Shown here piece by piece: positions 32,901 through 41,234 of a stretch of 64,000 bases of DNA. A program made the position numbers and the translations under genes. The stretch comes from Jatrophihabitans sp964252635 (GTDB lineage Bacteria; Actinomycetota; Actinomycetes; Mycobacteriales; Jatrophihabitantaceae): positions 1 to 64,000 of the forward strand of contig NZ_CAXUNP010000007.1 in NCBI RefSeq assembly GCF_964252635.1, in the 5' to 3' direction. Numbering within the stretch: the first letter of the stretch is position 1; every line of letters begins with the position of its first letter. The notes below the pieces were generated by a model. That model saw only the letters and a program-made list of their open reading frames with translations. It was not told the DNA's origin and made no database searches.

Positions 32901-33432
32901 CGTGCTGTTCCTCCAGCGGCGCGGCGGCGACGCGGACCCATTCCTCGTCCGCGTAGTCGGCGAGCACCGGGCCGCGCCACAGGTGCTCCGCGCGGCGGGC
33001 CGCGTCGACGGCGGCGGTCCAGTCACCGGCGTCCACGGCCGACTGCGCAGCGCTGCACTCCGTGGCGAAGCGGACGGTGTCGAGGTCGTCGGCGGCGATA
33101 TCGATGAGGTAGCCGGACCCCTTGCGCAGGATCGGCGAGGTGGCGCGGGCGTCGTCGCGGAGCACGCGCCGCAGGTTGGAGATGTAGGCCTGCAGCCCGG
33201 CCGAGGCGCTGGACGGGTGGTCGTCACCCCAGACGGCGTCGAGCAGACGGTCGGTCGACACCACGCGTCCGGCCTCGAGCAGCAGCATCGCCAGCGCAGC
33301 ACGCTGCTTGCGACCGCCGAGCTCAGCCCGGTGGCCGTCACGAAAGACGTCCACCGGGCCGAGCAGGCAGTACTGCGTCCGTGTCGCCGTCCGCGTCGCC
33401 CCCTGCGTCACGCAGGACATCATGGCCAACAC
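29953..33432 (-). CDS. SARP-type regulator: OmpR-like DNA-binding, BTAD and AAA ATPase domains
   Basis: 1159 residues, AfsR/SARP-like. Residues 20-105 form an OmpR-type winged helix (LLGPVDVFRDGH...SDRLLDAVWGD), 110-255 the bacterial transcriptional activation domain (SLYRAGRAPEALESLQAHARRLSEELGLDTGPALRD), 287-302 a DAQPDARPDARPDSQPG linker, then an ATPase with Walker A GPAGIGKT (343-350) and Walker B LLLLVEDVHWAD, and a long helical TPR-like C terminus. Such proteins activate secondary-metabolism or stress genes. Start GTG 33432 is the longest option; ATG 33423 or 33420 is possible. Lies 33 bases after the oxidoreductase on the same strand, so it may regulate its own operon. Confidence 0.88.
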   Translation of the reverse strand: MLAMMSCVTQGATRTATRTQYCLLGPVDVFRDGHRAELGGRKQRAALAMLLLEAGRVVSTDRLLDAVWGDDHPSSASAGLQAYISNLRRVLRDDARATSPILRKGSGYLIDIAADDLDTVRFATECSAAQSAVDAGDWTAAVDAARRAEHLWRGPVLADYADEEWVRVAAAPLEEQHAVVRQNLVVGLLGTGQVGEAVARSRRLVDDQPLAERACWLHAVSLYRAGRAPEALESLQAHARRLSEELGLDTGPALRDVQGAILRQDAALATWPVETSANRTPPVVEPDAQPDARPDARPDSQPGADAADPAGSSDLVGRRPELETARALLDRVDEGLRLLVLSGPAGIGKTRLAEEIAAAWPGRLVRAGCPDDDGVPAWWPVRQVLRGIGADPDALLTPQPGVDADAARFAAYDGVARALAAAAHDEPLLLLVEDVHWADTASLRMLAHLAAASSATLSGLGLLLTCRDDEGGPKVERLLATVARRPGSRHLALPALSTDEVGALARQVSGRPVDEQEARSLTRRTGGNAFFVTEYARLSDDERDELPVAVRSVLGRRLSGLDPAVLQVLRTAALIGDRLEIDLLAAVTRLDRDELADLLDEAADEHVIVVAPGGGAYVFAHALLRDEVVAGLSPVRRQRLHLRVADAVGPGGDTDRLVRRAAHLVAAQPLADAHDVYAACRAAALDAESRWDPDSAAHWWALTLEAFDQLAEPSDHDRDDLVVAQVAALARAGRGQTVLDVIDAALLDAVRRDRLDSAGRLASTLLRTSGSWPWAAYGGDPGPLLTRLAGVESLVDDNPAAHVSLLAALAVGSCYDPDPNVPDRLSARALSIAETLDDDDALADALLGRALTYSGVAERAVESVRILDRLAGLDHRLRALDEVISHGLLFLARLPLGDAQSAAEHAHFGALGSDLLRLATSRVQFRWAEGTLALVHGDLDLAEAHYARAAELHEQTELYRSGVFEVARFTLAWERGRLDRIDVSQFDARTLPWAAAVCAVATDDPAAGELLATEVARVEAPRWTTHSRLTMLAHAVADAGAREQAASLIERLTPLTECLANIGQCGAVGAVGVGLARLHLLLGDHDRARTAVEAAEAVALRAQAPGSLLRCRMLRARLDDAGREEWSAIADEARRRGLDGVAAEADTALSTVGARSQRQ

Positions 33433-33465
33433 GGCCGCCAGATCCTAGAGGTGCGACCCCGCTCG

Positions 33466-34896
33466 TCAGGCCCGGGCGGCACAGGCCGCCCGGATCGCCC
33501 GCGATGCGAGGATCACCCCGTCCGGGTCGTAGGTGGCGGCCAGGGTCGACAACCGGGCGAGCGTCGCGTCGTCGTACTTGCGAGCGGCCTGCAGCGGGTC
33601 GCCGGAGGCCGCGAAGTTCGGCTGCACGGCACCGTCCGACCACGCCGACATCGAGTCGAGGACCGCCTGCGCGGACGCCACCGTGGCCTCGGCGATCGGC
33701 GGGGCGAGCACCCCGATCGCGAGCAGTGTGAACGCGGCGTCCCGGTGGCACACGGCGCTGGGGTGCTCCGGCTCGCGGGCGATCGCGCCGCCGAGCAACC
33801 GCAGCTCGACGATGACGAGCGGGCTGCCCGAATCGGCCCCGGCGACCTCGAGCAGGGTGTCCGCGGCCGCGTCGGGCAGCTCCCGCAGCAGCAACGAACG
33901 CTCATGCACCGGCATGGGGTCGACCGGGTCGGCGTGGATGCTGCCGAGCGCGGAAAAGGGCAGGACGCCGGTCCCGCCGAGGATCACGGGCGCCGCCTGC
34001 TGCACGGGCGCGATGGTGCGCGCCCCGTCCTCCGGGTCGCCGATCCACGCGAAACGCACGGCCACGGTGCACCGGCCCGCGAGCGGCGGCGGCACCATCG
34101 GCATCTCCGGCAGACGCAGCACCGCCAGCGAGGTCGACGCCTGCTCCGGCAGCGTCGCGCTCCATTCGCGCCAGGTGCGCAGGACGGTCGGCAGGTCGGC
34201 GCCGTCGAAGTACAGGCAGCCGCCGTACAGCTCGGCGACGGGCAGCAGCTCGAACTCGAGCGCGGTGACGATGCCCAACGCGCCCTTGCCGCCGCGCAGC
34301 GCCCAGAACAGGGCAGGGTTGCGGTCCGGGGTGGCGCGCCGGATCTCCCCGTCGCCGGTGACGACGTCGAACGCGGTGACCCGGTCCGAGGCGTAGCCGT
34401 AGGTGCGCGCGACGGGGGACAGCCCGCCGCCGGTGTGGTAGCCGACCACGCCGACGTCCGGGGCCGAGCCGGCCAGGCCGGACAGCCCGTACGGTGCCGC
34501 GGCGTCCAGGACCTGTTGCCAGCGCACGCCGGCGCCGACCCGGGCCGACCGGGTGGCGGGGTCGACGGTGACCTCGTCGAGGCGGCCGGTGTGGACCAGG
34601 ACGGTCGGGCGGGTGTAGCCCCAGGCGCCGTGGCCGGTGGCCTGGACGGCGACGTCGAGGCCGTGGCGCGTAGCCACGCGGACGGTGGCGGCGACGTCGG
34701 CGGTGCCGAGGACCTCGACGACTGCGACGGGCGTCGACGCGGCCGCGACGTTCCACGGGGTGGCGAGTTCGGCGTAGCCGTCGTCGGCGGGCGTGAGGAC
34801 GCGGCCGCGGACCTCGGCGCGCAGGGTCGTGGCGATGTCGGTGGTGTCGGGGCCGGGGTCGGTGCCGGGGTGGGACTCGGGGACGAGCGTGGTCAT
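33466..34896 (-). CDS. FAD-linked oxidase, berberine-bridge/PCMH type
   Basis: 476 residues. The PCMH FAD domain shows VAVQATGHGAWGYTRP (His at the position that can bind FAD covalently), VRWQQVLDAAAPYGLSGLAGSAPDVGVVGYHTGGGLSP in pieces, and ALFWALRGGKGALGIVTALEFEL. The C-terminal berberine-bridge element is degraded to YDDATLARLSTLAATYDPDGVI. Relatives oxidise sugars or small aromatic alcohols, often in natural-product pathways. Upstream of the SARP gene on the same strand. Substrate unknown; no other biosynthetic enzymes are adjacent, so it looks like an orphan oxidase. Confidence 0.85.
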   Translation of the reverse strand: MTTLVPESHPGTDPGPDTTDIATTLRAEVRGRVLTPADDGYAELATPWNVAAASTPVAVVEVLGTADVAATVRVATRHGLDVAVQATGHGAWGYTRPTVLVHTGRLDEVTVDPATRSARVGAGVRWQQVLDAAAPYGLSGLAGSAPDVGVVGYHTGGGLSPVARTYGYASDRVTAFDVVTGDGEIRRATPDRNPALFWALRGGKGALGIVTALEFELLPVAELYGGCLYFDGADLPTVLRTWREWSATLPEQASTSLAVLRLPEMPMVPPPLAGRCTVAVRFAWIGDPEDGARTIAPVQQAAPVILGGTGVLPFSALGSIHADPVDPMPVHERSLLLRELPDAAADTLLEVAGADSGSPLVIVELRLLGGAIAREPEHPSAVCHRDAAFTLLAIGVLAPPIAEATVASAQAVLDSMSAWSDGAVQPNFAASGDPLQAARKYDDATLARLSTLAATYDPDGVILASRAIRAACAARA

Positions 34897-35037
34897 GGTG
34901 GGTCTCCGTGACTCGGATCGGGTGCGATGGCCAGAACCCTGGCGCAGGGTGCTTGGCGCGCACTTGGGCCGGCGCCCGGGATTCGCTGCGGCCGATCCAA
35001 GCGGCGTCCAAGCGCCGGTCGCGGTGCCGCGGGGCGG

Positions 35038-35580
35038 TCAGCGCGGGGTGTGGTCGGCGTCGGTGTCGCCGGGCGACGTGGCGAGGCTTCGACCCAGGCG
35101 CTGGACGAGGACGTGCAGGGTGATCCCGCCCGCCACGGCCAGCCCGCCGAGCACCCAGGCGGCGACGCGCCACGGGCCGGCCGGGTCGGGGTGCGGGCTG
35201 CCGCGCAGGCCCCCCAGCACGGTCGCGCCGCGCAGGCCGGCACCGGCGTCGGGCAACGGCAGCAGCCAGGTCCAGGCGACCAGCGCGACCGTGGCCAGCA
35301 CGTGCAGCGTCGTGTAGCCGGTGCCGACGCGGCTGTATCGGTGCAGGCGGCGGGTCGGCAGGTCGAGCAGCAGCAGGTACACCGCGAGCTCGCCGGCCGT
35401 CGTGCCGGCGAGCTGCACCTGCTCGCCGTGGGCGACCACCGCGCCCAGTGCCACGCCGAAGCCGGCGAGCACGAGAACCCAGCCGGCGCGTCGCAGCAGG
35501 GTGACCCGCACCGGCAGGTGCGCGGTCAGAAACGGCGTGAAGTCGTCGTCGCGATCGACGACCGGCTGCCACCACCTCAT
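35038..35580 (-). CDS. Predicted four-helix membrane protein, unknown function
   Basis: About 180 residues with four or five hydrophobic segments (VTLLRRAGWVLVLAGFGVALGAVV, AGELAVYLLLLDLPT, TTLHVLATVALVAWTWLLPL, WRVAAWVLGGLAVAGGITLHVLV). The N terminus MRWWQPVVDRDDDFTPFL is cytoplasmic-like. I do not recognise a family. ATG 35580 is preferred over the upstream in-frame start at 35667. It lies 141 bases upstream of the FAD oxidase on the same strand. Confidence 0.6.
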   Translation of the reverse strand: MRWWQPVVDRDDDFTPFLTAHLPVRVTLLRRAGWVLVLAGFGVALGAVVAHGEQVQLAGTTAGELAVYLLLLDLPTRRLHRYSRVGTGYTTLHVLATVALVAWTWLLPLPDAGAGLRGATVLGGLRGSPHPDPAGPWRVAAWVLGGLAVAGGITLHVLVQRLGRSLATSPGDTDADHTPR

Positions 35581-35696
35581 CGAGCCATCGTGTGCGCGGT
35601 CGGGGTCCGGCACAAGCGGGCTCGATCCGAACGGGACGGAGGGCCGCGCGGGCCTCATCCGTCGCACGCGCCACGGGCGTCACGGCGACCTCGGCG

Positions 35697-35705
35697 TTGT
35701 CCACA
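35697..35705 (+). other. DnaA-box-like nonamer TTGTCCACA
   Basis: Exact consensus match in the 194-base gap before the Tad operon; that gap also holds the operon's presumed promoter. Single copy. Confidence 0.35.
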
Positions 35706-35774
35706 GCCTGTCCGTTTCGTGTGGAATATCCCTTAGCAAGCGCCTAGGGTCTGCATCTGATCAGCGACACGGGG

Positions 35775-37052
35775 GTGAGGGACGTGACGCTCGAGCCGGA
35801 TCGGTCTGCCCGGACCATCCTCGAGACCGAGGTGCGCGAACTCGTGCGCCGGCGCGGCATCGACCCCATCGCCGAGCCCACCGTCGTGGCGCGTCTCGTC
35901 GAGGAGGTCGTCGGCGAGTACCGCGACCGCTCCGTCACCGCGAGCCTGCCGGCGATGGGCGACCCGCTGGCCATGATCCGGGGGCTCGTGGACGCGGTCG
36001 CCGGGTTCGGGCCACTGCAACCCATGCTCGACGACCCCACCGTCGAGGAGATCTGGATCAACGAGCCGGGCCGGGTGTTCGTGGCCCGCAACGGCCGCTC
36101 CGAGCTGACCACCACGATCCTCACCGCCGACCAGGTCGCCGAGCTCGTCGAACGGATGCTGCGCCCGACCGGTCGGCGCATCGACCTCAGCACGCCGTTC
36201 GTGGACGCCATGCTGCCCGACGGGTCACGCCTGCACGTCGTCATCCCGTCGATCACCCGCCGGCACATGGCGGTCAACATCCGCAAGTTCGCGGTCGGCC
36301 TGCGCTCGCTCGACGACCTCGTCCGCGCCGGCTCGCTCACCGAGCAGGTGGCACGCTTCCTCGAGGCGTCCGTCGTCGCCGGTCTGAACGTCCTGGTCGC
36401 CGGCGGGACGCAGGCCGGCAAGACGACGATGCTGAACGCGCTGTGCGGCGCGGTGCCGGCGCGCGAACGGGTCGTCACCGTCGAGGAGGTCTTCGAGCTG
36501 TCGATCCGGTTGCCCGACGTGGTGGCCATGCAGACGCGGCAGCCCAACCTCGAGGGCACCGGCGAGATCCCGCTGCGACGCCTGATCAAGGAAGCGCTAC
36601 GCATGCGCCCGTCGCGACTCGTGGTCGGGGAGGTGCGGCAGGAGGAGTGCCTCGACCTGCTCATCGCCCTGAACAGCGGGCTCCCCGGCATGTGCACGCT
36701 GCACGCCAACTCCGCCCGTGAGGCACTGATCAAGATGTGCACGCTGCCGCTGCTGGCTGGCGAGAACGTCTCGGCCGGGTTCGTGGTGCCGACGGTCGCC
36801 ACCAGCGTCGACCTCGTCGTGCACCTCGGTCTGGACGCGAGCGGGCAGCGCCGGGTCCGCGAGGTCGTCGGCGTCACCGGACGCGTCGAGGGCGATGTCA
36901 TCGAGACGTCCGAGATCTTCACGACCCGGCGCGGCCGGCTGGAGCGGGGCGACGGGTACCCGCCGCACCCGGACCGGTACGAGGCGGCCGGCATCGAGCT
37001 GGCCCACGCGCTCGGCCACCGTGCCGACCTGCGCCCGGCGGCGGGCGGCTGA
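35775..37052 (+). CDS. tadA: Tad pilus secretion ATPase (TadA/CpaF)
   Basis: 425 residues. An N-terminal helical domain precedes the VirB11-like ATPase with Walker A VAGGTQAGKTTMLNALCG (about residues 212-229), Walker B SRLVVGEVRQEE, and the His box GMCTLHANSAREALIKM. It powers assembly of Flp/Tad pili or a related secretion system. GTG 35775 starts the first gene of a seven-gene operon (tadA, tadB, tadC, pilin, three pseudopilin-like genes) with tight spacing. No tadZ/cpaE or prepilin peptidase gene is in this cluster. Confidence 0.93.
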   Translation: MRDVTLEPDRSARTILETEVRELVRRRGIDPIAEPTVVARLVEEVVGEYRDRSVTASLPAMGDPLAMIRGLVDAVAGFGPLQPMLDDPTVEEIWINEPGRVFVARNGRSELTTTILTADQVAELVERMLRPTGRRIDLSTPFVDAMLPDGSRLHVVIPSITRRHMAVNIRKFAVGLRSLDDLVRAGSLTEQVARFLEASVVAGLNVLVAGGTQAGKTTMLNALCGAVPARERVVTVEEVFELSIRLPDVVAMQTRQPNLEGTGEIPLRRLIKEALRMRPSRLVVGEVRQEECLDLLIALNSGLPGMCTLHANSAREALIKMCTLPLLAGENVSAGFVVPTVATSVDLVVHLGLDASGQRRVREVVGVTGRVEGDVIETSEIFTTRRGRLERGDGYPPHPDRYEAAGIELAHALGHRADLRPAAGG

Positions 37053-37053
37053 C

Positions 37054-37911
37054 GTGGGCGCACTCGTCGGCCTGATCGCCGGGCTCGGCCTGCTGCTCAT
37101 CTGGCGCAGCGGTCCAAGGGCCCCGCAGAAGCGCTCCCCGTCGACGGGCTGGACGGCGCGTCGGCGCGAGCTGCTGCGTCAAGCCGGTATCGACGGGGTG
37201 GGCGCCGGCCAGTTGCTCGCCGTGCAGGTCCTGGCCGCGCTCATCGCGTTCGTGCTCGTCCTGGCCGTCACCCGCACCGTCGCCGTCGCGGTCTGCTTCG
37301 GGGTGTTCGGGTTCTTCCTGCCCGTCGTCGTCGTGCGACGGCTGCGTGCCCGGCGGCAGGTGGCGCTGCGCGAGCTGTGGCCGGAGGCGATCGACAACCT
37401 GGCCTCCGCCGTGCGCGCGGGCATGTCGCTGCCCGAGGGCCTGTCGGCGCTGGCGATCCGCGGGCCGGCCGAGCTGCGTACCCCGTTCGCCCGCTTCGCG
37501 GCGAACTACCGCGCGAGCGGACGGTTCGGCACGTGCCTCGACGCGCTGAAGGACGACTTCGCGGATCCGGTCGGTGATCGCGTCTGCGAGACCATGCGGG
37601 TGGCACGTGAGGTCGGCGGCAGCGACCTGGGCACGGTGCTGCGCACCCTGTCCGAGTTGCTGCGTGCCGACGCACGGACCCGTGCCGAGCTCGAGACCCG
37701 GCAGGGCTGGGTGGTCAACGCGGCGCGCCTGGCCGTCGCGGCCCCGTGGATCGTCCTGCTGCTGCTCGGCACGCAGTCGGCCACGCTGCAGGCCTACGAC
37801 ACCCCGGGCGGCACCCTGCTGCTCGCCATCGGTGCGGTCGTCTGCGTCGTCGCCTACCGCGTCATGCTGCACATCGGCCGGTTGCCGCAGGAGAAGCGGG
37901 TCCTGCGATGA
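37054..37911 (+). CDS. tadB: Tad pilus inner-membrane platform protein TadB
   Basis: 285 residues of the type II secretion F family. Membrane helices at the N terminus (GALVGLIAGLGLLLIW), middle (VLAALIAFVLVLAVTRTVAVAVCFGVFGFFLPVVVV, in pieces) and C terminus flank the F domain with AIDNLASAVRAGMSLPEGLSAL and RVCETMRVAREVGGSDLGTVL. GTG 37054 begins one base after the tadA stop, so the genes are coupled. Confidence 0.9.
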   Translation: MGALVGLIAGLGLLLIWRSGPRAPQKRSPSTGWTARRRELLRQAGIDGVGAGQLLAVQVLAALIAFVLVLAVTRTVAVAVCFGVFGFFLPVVVVRRLRARRQVALRELWPEAIDNLASAVRAGMSLPEGLSALAIRGPAELRTPFARFAANYRASGRFGTCLDALKDDFADPVGDRVCETMRVAREVGGSDLGTVLRTLSELLRADARTRAELETRQGWVVNAARLAVAAPWIVLLLLGTQSATLQAYDTPGGTLLLAIGAVVCVVAYRVMLHIGRLPQEKRVLR

Positions 37912-38855
37912 GCGCGTTGTGGCTGCTCGGCGGCGGCCTCGGGCTGCTGGCCGCCGGCGGGGTCGTCGTGGCCGTCCGCGCGACGCCGCCGATGCGTCCG
38001 ATCCGGCTCGCCGACCGGATCGCGCCCTACCTCGGCGACACGCCACCGCCGTCCCGGTTGCTCGCCCGGCCGACCGCCACCGCGGCGCCGTTCGCGGTCG
38101 CCCGCCGGATCTTCGGCCCGCTCCTCGCCGAGCTGGTCAGAGCCGTCGACCGCACCGTGGGCGGGGCCGCGTCGGTGCGTCGGCGACTGGGCGGGCTGGG
38201 CAGCGGCATGACCCTGGACGAGTTCCGCATCGAACAGGTCGTCTGGGGCGTGGCGGGGACGGTTCTCGGCGCCCTGGTCGTCGGAGTCGGGGGCTGGCTG
38301 CGGGGTGGCATCAGTCCGCTGTTCGTCGTCCTCGCCGCGCTGGCCGGGCTGGTGGCCGGTGTGCTCGGCCGCGACTGGTACCTGTCGCAGCAGCTCGAGC
38401 GCCGCGAACAGGCCATGCTTGCCGAGTTCCCGGTTATCGCCGACCTGTTGGCCCTCGCGGTCGTGGCCGGTGAGTCGCCCGTCGACGCGCTGACCCGGGT
38501 CTGCGATCTCACCGACGGCGAGATCGCACGTGACCTGCGCCGTGCTCTCGACCGGGCTCGTGCGGGGACGCGGATCACGGCGGCGCTGTCCGAGCTCGCG
38601 GAGCAGACCACGATGGACTCGTTCTCGCGGTTCCTGCAGGGCGTGGTGGTGGCCGTCGAACGCGGAACGCCGCTCGCGGACGTACTGCGGGCCCAGGCCG
38701 TCGACGTCCGCGAGGTCGGCAAGCGGGCGTTGCTCGAGGCGGGCGGGCGCAAGGAGATCTCGATGATGGTGCCGGTGGTGTTCCTGATCCTGCCGGTCAC
38801 CGTGTTGTTCGCATTGTTCCCGGGTCTGCTGACGCTGACGTCGCTGACCCGGTGA
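37908..38855 (+). CDS. tadC: Tad pilus inner-membrane platform protein TadC
   Basis: 315 residues, second F-domain platform protein. VIADLLALAVVAGESPVDAL and FSRFLQGVVVAVERGTPLADVL are the two F-domain helices; the C terminus KEISMMVPVVFLILPVTVLF is the usual membrane anchor. ATG 37908 overlaps the tadB stop (ATGA). Confidence 0.9.
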   Translation: MSALWLLGGGLGLLAAGGVVVAVRATPPMRPIRLADRIAPYLGDTPPPSRLLARPTATAAPFAVARRIFGPLLAELVRAVDRTVGGAASVRRRLGGLGSGMTLDEFRIEQVVWGVAGTVLGALVVGVGGWLRGGISPLFVVLAALAGLVAGVLGRDWYLSQQLERREQAMLAEFPVIADLLALAVVAGESPVDALTRVCDLTDGEIARDLRRALDRARAGTRITAALSELAEQTTMDSFSRFLQGVVVAVERGTPLADVLRAQAVDVREVGKRALLEAGGRKEISMMVPVVFLILPVTVLFALFPGLLTLTSLTR

Positions 38856-38871
38856 CCGGAGGAGGACACAA

Positions 38872-39072
38872 ATGAAACTGCTCGCATACCTTCAGGTATG
38901 GCTCGCCGGTGCGCGTGAGAGGGTGCGGGACGACCGCGGCGACGTCCCCGGTTGGGTGATGGTCACGGTCATGACCGCCATCCTGGTCGTTGCGATCCTG
39001 GGCGTGTTCGAACCGCAGATCAAGCATTCGCTGTCCGGGATCATCGACTCCGTCAGTGGGTCCGGGAAGTAG
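38872..39072 (+). CDS. Flp/Tad-like small pilin candidate
   Basis: 66 residues: a charged N-terminal segment (ARERVRDDRGDVPGW) followed by one hydrophobic helix VMVTVMTAILVVAILGVF and a Ser/Gly C terminus. Layout and position after tadC match actinobacterial Flp-like pilins or short TadE-like proteins; it lacks a textbook G-x3-E-Y Flp cleavage site, having DRGDVPGWVM instead. ATG 38872 has a very strong GGAGGAGG ribosome site, as expected for an abundant structural subunit. Confidence 0.7.
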   Translation: MKLLAYLQVWLAGARERVRDDRGDVPGWVMVTVMTAILVVAILGVFEPQIKHSLSGIIDSVSGSGK

Positions 39073-39077
39073 TCGAC

Positions 39078-39548
39078 GTGCGCCTCCGGTGCCGTCGCGG
39101 TGCGCGAGACGGTGCGCTGGCCGACGACCACGGCGTATTGCCCGACGACCACGGCGTACCGCCCGACGACCGAGGTGCGGCGGTCGTCGACTTCGTCATG
39201 ATGTCGATCCTGCTGCTCCTGCTGCTGTTCGCCGTGCTGCAGGCCGCTGTCTACTTCTATGCCCGCAACGTGGCCGCCGCATCGGCCGCGGACGCCGCCC
39301 GCTACGCCGCCGCCGAGGGGGTGAGCCCGCGTTCAGGTGCGACACGGGCCGAGCAGCTCGTCGGTCAGGGGCTCGACGCGAAGGACGCGCGGGCGATCCA
39401 TTGCACCTCCGGGCCCGGGCGTGACCAACGGTCCGGCCTCGTCGTGACGACGGTGCACTGCCGCGGGCGGGTGCGGCTGTTCTTCACGCCCCTCGGCCTG
39501 CCGTTGACGGTCGACGTACGTTCCTCGGTGCTCCGGGAGGGCCGGTGA
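39078..39548 (+). CDS. TadE-like pseudopilin
   Basis: 156 residues. After a short charged N terminus comes DRGAAVVDFVMMSILLLLLLFAVLQAAVYFYARNVAAASA, in pieces the TadE hydrophobic helix with Asp replacing the usual Glu-5, then AADAARYAAAEG. The 24 residues before the helix consist of three 7-residue repeats (DDHGVLP, DDHGVPP, DDRGA..) encoded by a 21-base tandem repeat at 39122-39170. GTG 39078. It probably primes or caps the Tad pilus. Confidence 0.78.
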   Translation: MRLRCRRGARDGALADDHGVLPDDHGVPPDDRGAAVVDFVMMSILLLLLLFAVLQAAVYFYARNVAAASAADAARYAAAEGVSPRSGATRAEQLVGQGLDAKDARAIHCTSGPGRDQRSGLVVTTVHCRGRVRLFFTPLGLPLTVDVRSSVLREGR

Positions 39549-40057
39549 GGCGCCTGCGCCTGGTGCTCGACGCGGTCGATGCACGGTTGGACGAGGCCGC
39601 GCGAGCCGACGGAGACCGACCTTGCGACCGCGGCAGCGCCATCATCGAGTTCGTCTTCGTCGCCGTCGTGATCATGGTGCCCCTCATGTACCTGATCGCG
39701 TCGGTGGCCACGGTGCAGCGCGGGCAGCTGGCCGTCGACCAGGCCGCCCGCGACGCCGGCCGGGCGTTCGCCACCAGCGACACCGCAGCGCAGGCCGGTC
39801 CGCGGGTCGAGGCCGCGGTGCGGCTCGCCCTGGCCGACCAGGGCCTGCCGAACGACGCGACCGTGCGCTTCGTGCGCAGTGGGTCCGGGTGCGGCGCGCG
39901 AGAGGTGACGCCGGTGCTGCGTGCGGGTGCCGAGTTCGCCGTCTGCGTCACGCGCCGCACCGAGCTGCCGGGCGTGCCGAGCGTGCTGTCCGGACGGGGC
40001 ATCCGCACGACGGCCGAGTACGTGGTGCACGTCGATGACTTCCGGGACTTCACGTGA
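39545..40057 (+). CDS. TadE/TadF-like pseudopilin
   Basis: 170 residues. CDRGSAIIEFVFVAVVIMVPLMYLIA contains the pseudopilin signature (Gly, Glu at +5) followed by a hydrophobic helix, then AVDQAARDAGRAFATSDTA typical of TadE/F minor pilins. Two cysteines (SGSGCGAREV and AVCVTRRTE) could form a disulphide outside the cell. GTG start overlaps the previous gene by 4 bases. Confidence 0.8.
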   Translation: MRRLRLVLDAVDARLDEAARADGDRPCDRGSAIIEFVFVAVVIMVPLMYLIASVATVQRGQLAVDQAARDAGRAFATSDTAAQAGPRVEAAVRLALADQGLPNDATVRFVRSGSGCGAREVTPVLRAGAEFAVCVTRRTELPGVPSVLSGRGIRTTAEYVVHVDDFRDFT

Positions 40058-40488
40058 CGCGCCCGCCGCGGCCGGGCGACGAGGGTTCCACCATCCCGCT
40101 CATCCTCGGGTTCTTCCTCATCGCGTTGATCATGGTCGCCGCGTCGGTGTCGCTCGGGCAGGCGTTGGTGCAGCAGCGGGACCTGCAGGACGTGTGCGAC
40201 GGCGCGGCCGCCGCGGCGGCCGCGAGCTCGGCCGACCTCGACCGCGACAGCTCGGTGGCCGGCGGGACCTCGTTGCGCTTCACCGACGTGAGCGCGGGCG
40301 TGGTCGCCTACCTGCACCGCGACCCGACACGGCAGGACGTGCGGGTCGGCGTCGCGCTGTCGCCGGACCGTGAGCGGATCACCCTGACCTGCCGGCAGAC
40401 CCGCACCCTGGCCCTGGGCGCGTTCTTCGGCCGGGCGCACGTGCGCCACACCACCACCTCGAGCGCGCGTGCGGCAGTCGTCGGGTAG
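40054..40488 (+). CDS. TadG-like/helicase-secretion-neighbourhood TadE-like protein
   Basis: 144 residues. DEGSTIPLILGFFLIALIMVAASVSLGQALVQQRDLQDV, in pieces, is an N-terminal membrane helix with the G-S-x-I/T-P/E motif of minor pilins, and DVCDGAAAAAAASSADL is the Ala-rich segment of the putative Flp pilus-assembly TadG-like family. Last gene of the Tad operon; GTG 40054 overlaps the previous gene as GTGA. Confidence 0.78.
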   Translation: MTRPPRPGDEGSTIPLILGFFLIALIMVAASVSLGQALVQQRDLQDVCDGAAAAAAASSADLDRDSSVAGGTSLRFTDVSAGVVAYLHRDPTRQDVRVGVALSPDRERITLTCRQTRTLALGAFFGRAHVRHTTTSSARAAVVG

Positions 40489-40497
40489 GAAGGACGC

Positions 40498-41226
40498 ATG
40501 GTCGAACGCGTCGCCGACGGCGTCTTCGTCGGGCACGGCACCGACGTCAACTGGATCCTCGTGGTCGACGGCAAGGACGTCACGCTCGTCGACACCGGCT
40601 ACCCCGGCGACCGCGACGCCCTGATGGCGTCGATCCGTGCGGTCGGTCGGCGCCCTGAGGACGTGCGCGCGGTACTGCTCACCCACGCCCACATCGACCA
40701 CGTCGGGTCGGCCGCGTTCTTCGCCGACACCTACGGCACGCCCGTCTACACGGACCCCGTCGAGGTCGGGCACGCACGCCACGACCACCGCGAGCAGGCC
40801 GGCCCGCTCGACGTCGCACGCAACGCCTGGCGTCCGGGGGTGCTGCCGTGGACGCTGCGGATCATGCGCGTCGGCGCGTTGTCGGACGTCCCGGTGCAGC
40901 AGGCCGCTGCGTTTCCGCGGGCCGGCGCGCTGGACCTGCCCGGCCGCCCGACTCCCGTCGCGACCCACGGCCACACCTCCGGCCACACCGCGTACCTGCT
41001 TCCGGACGCCGGTGCGATCGTCACCGGCGACGGGTTGATCACCGGCCACTCGGTGTCGCGCACGACCGGCCCGCAACTGATCGCGCCGTGGTTCAACCAC
41101 GGTGACCCCGAGCCGGCGCTGCTACCACTGGCCGACCTCGACGCCGACCTCCTGCTGCCGGGCCACGGCGACCCCTGGCGCGGCTCGATCGGCGACGCTG
41201 TCGCCCAGGCTCGCGCGCGCCGCTAG
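40498..41226 (+). CDS. Metallo-beta-lactamase-fold hydrolase
   Basis: 242 residues. The metal site THAHIDHVG (H-x-H-x-D-H) at about residues 61-69, THGHTSGHTAYLL, ITGDGLI with bridging Asp, and LLPGHGDPW complete the MBL fold. Members are thioesterases, lactonases, RNases and others; nothing here fixes the substrate. ATG 40498 follows AGGAAGG. It starts 9 bases after the Tad operon and may be co-transcribed. Confidence 0.88.
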   Translation: MVERVADGVFVGHGTDVNWILVVDGKDVTLVDTGYPGDRDALMASIRAVGRRPEDVRAVLLTHAHIDHVGSAAFFADTYGTPVYTDPVEVGHARHDHREQAGPLDVARNAWRPGVLPWTLRIMRVGALSDVPVQQAAAFPRAGALDLPGRPTPVATHGHTSGHTAYLLPDAGAIVTGDGLITGHSVSRTTGPQLIAPWFNHGDPEPALLPLADLDADLLLPGHGDPWRGSIGDAVAQARARR

Positions 41227-41234
41227 ACCCGTGG

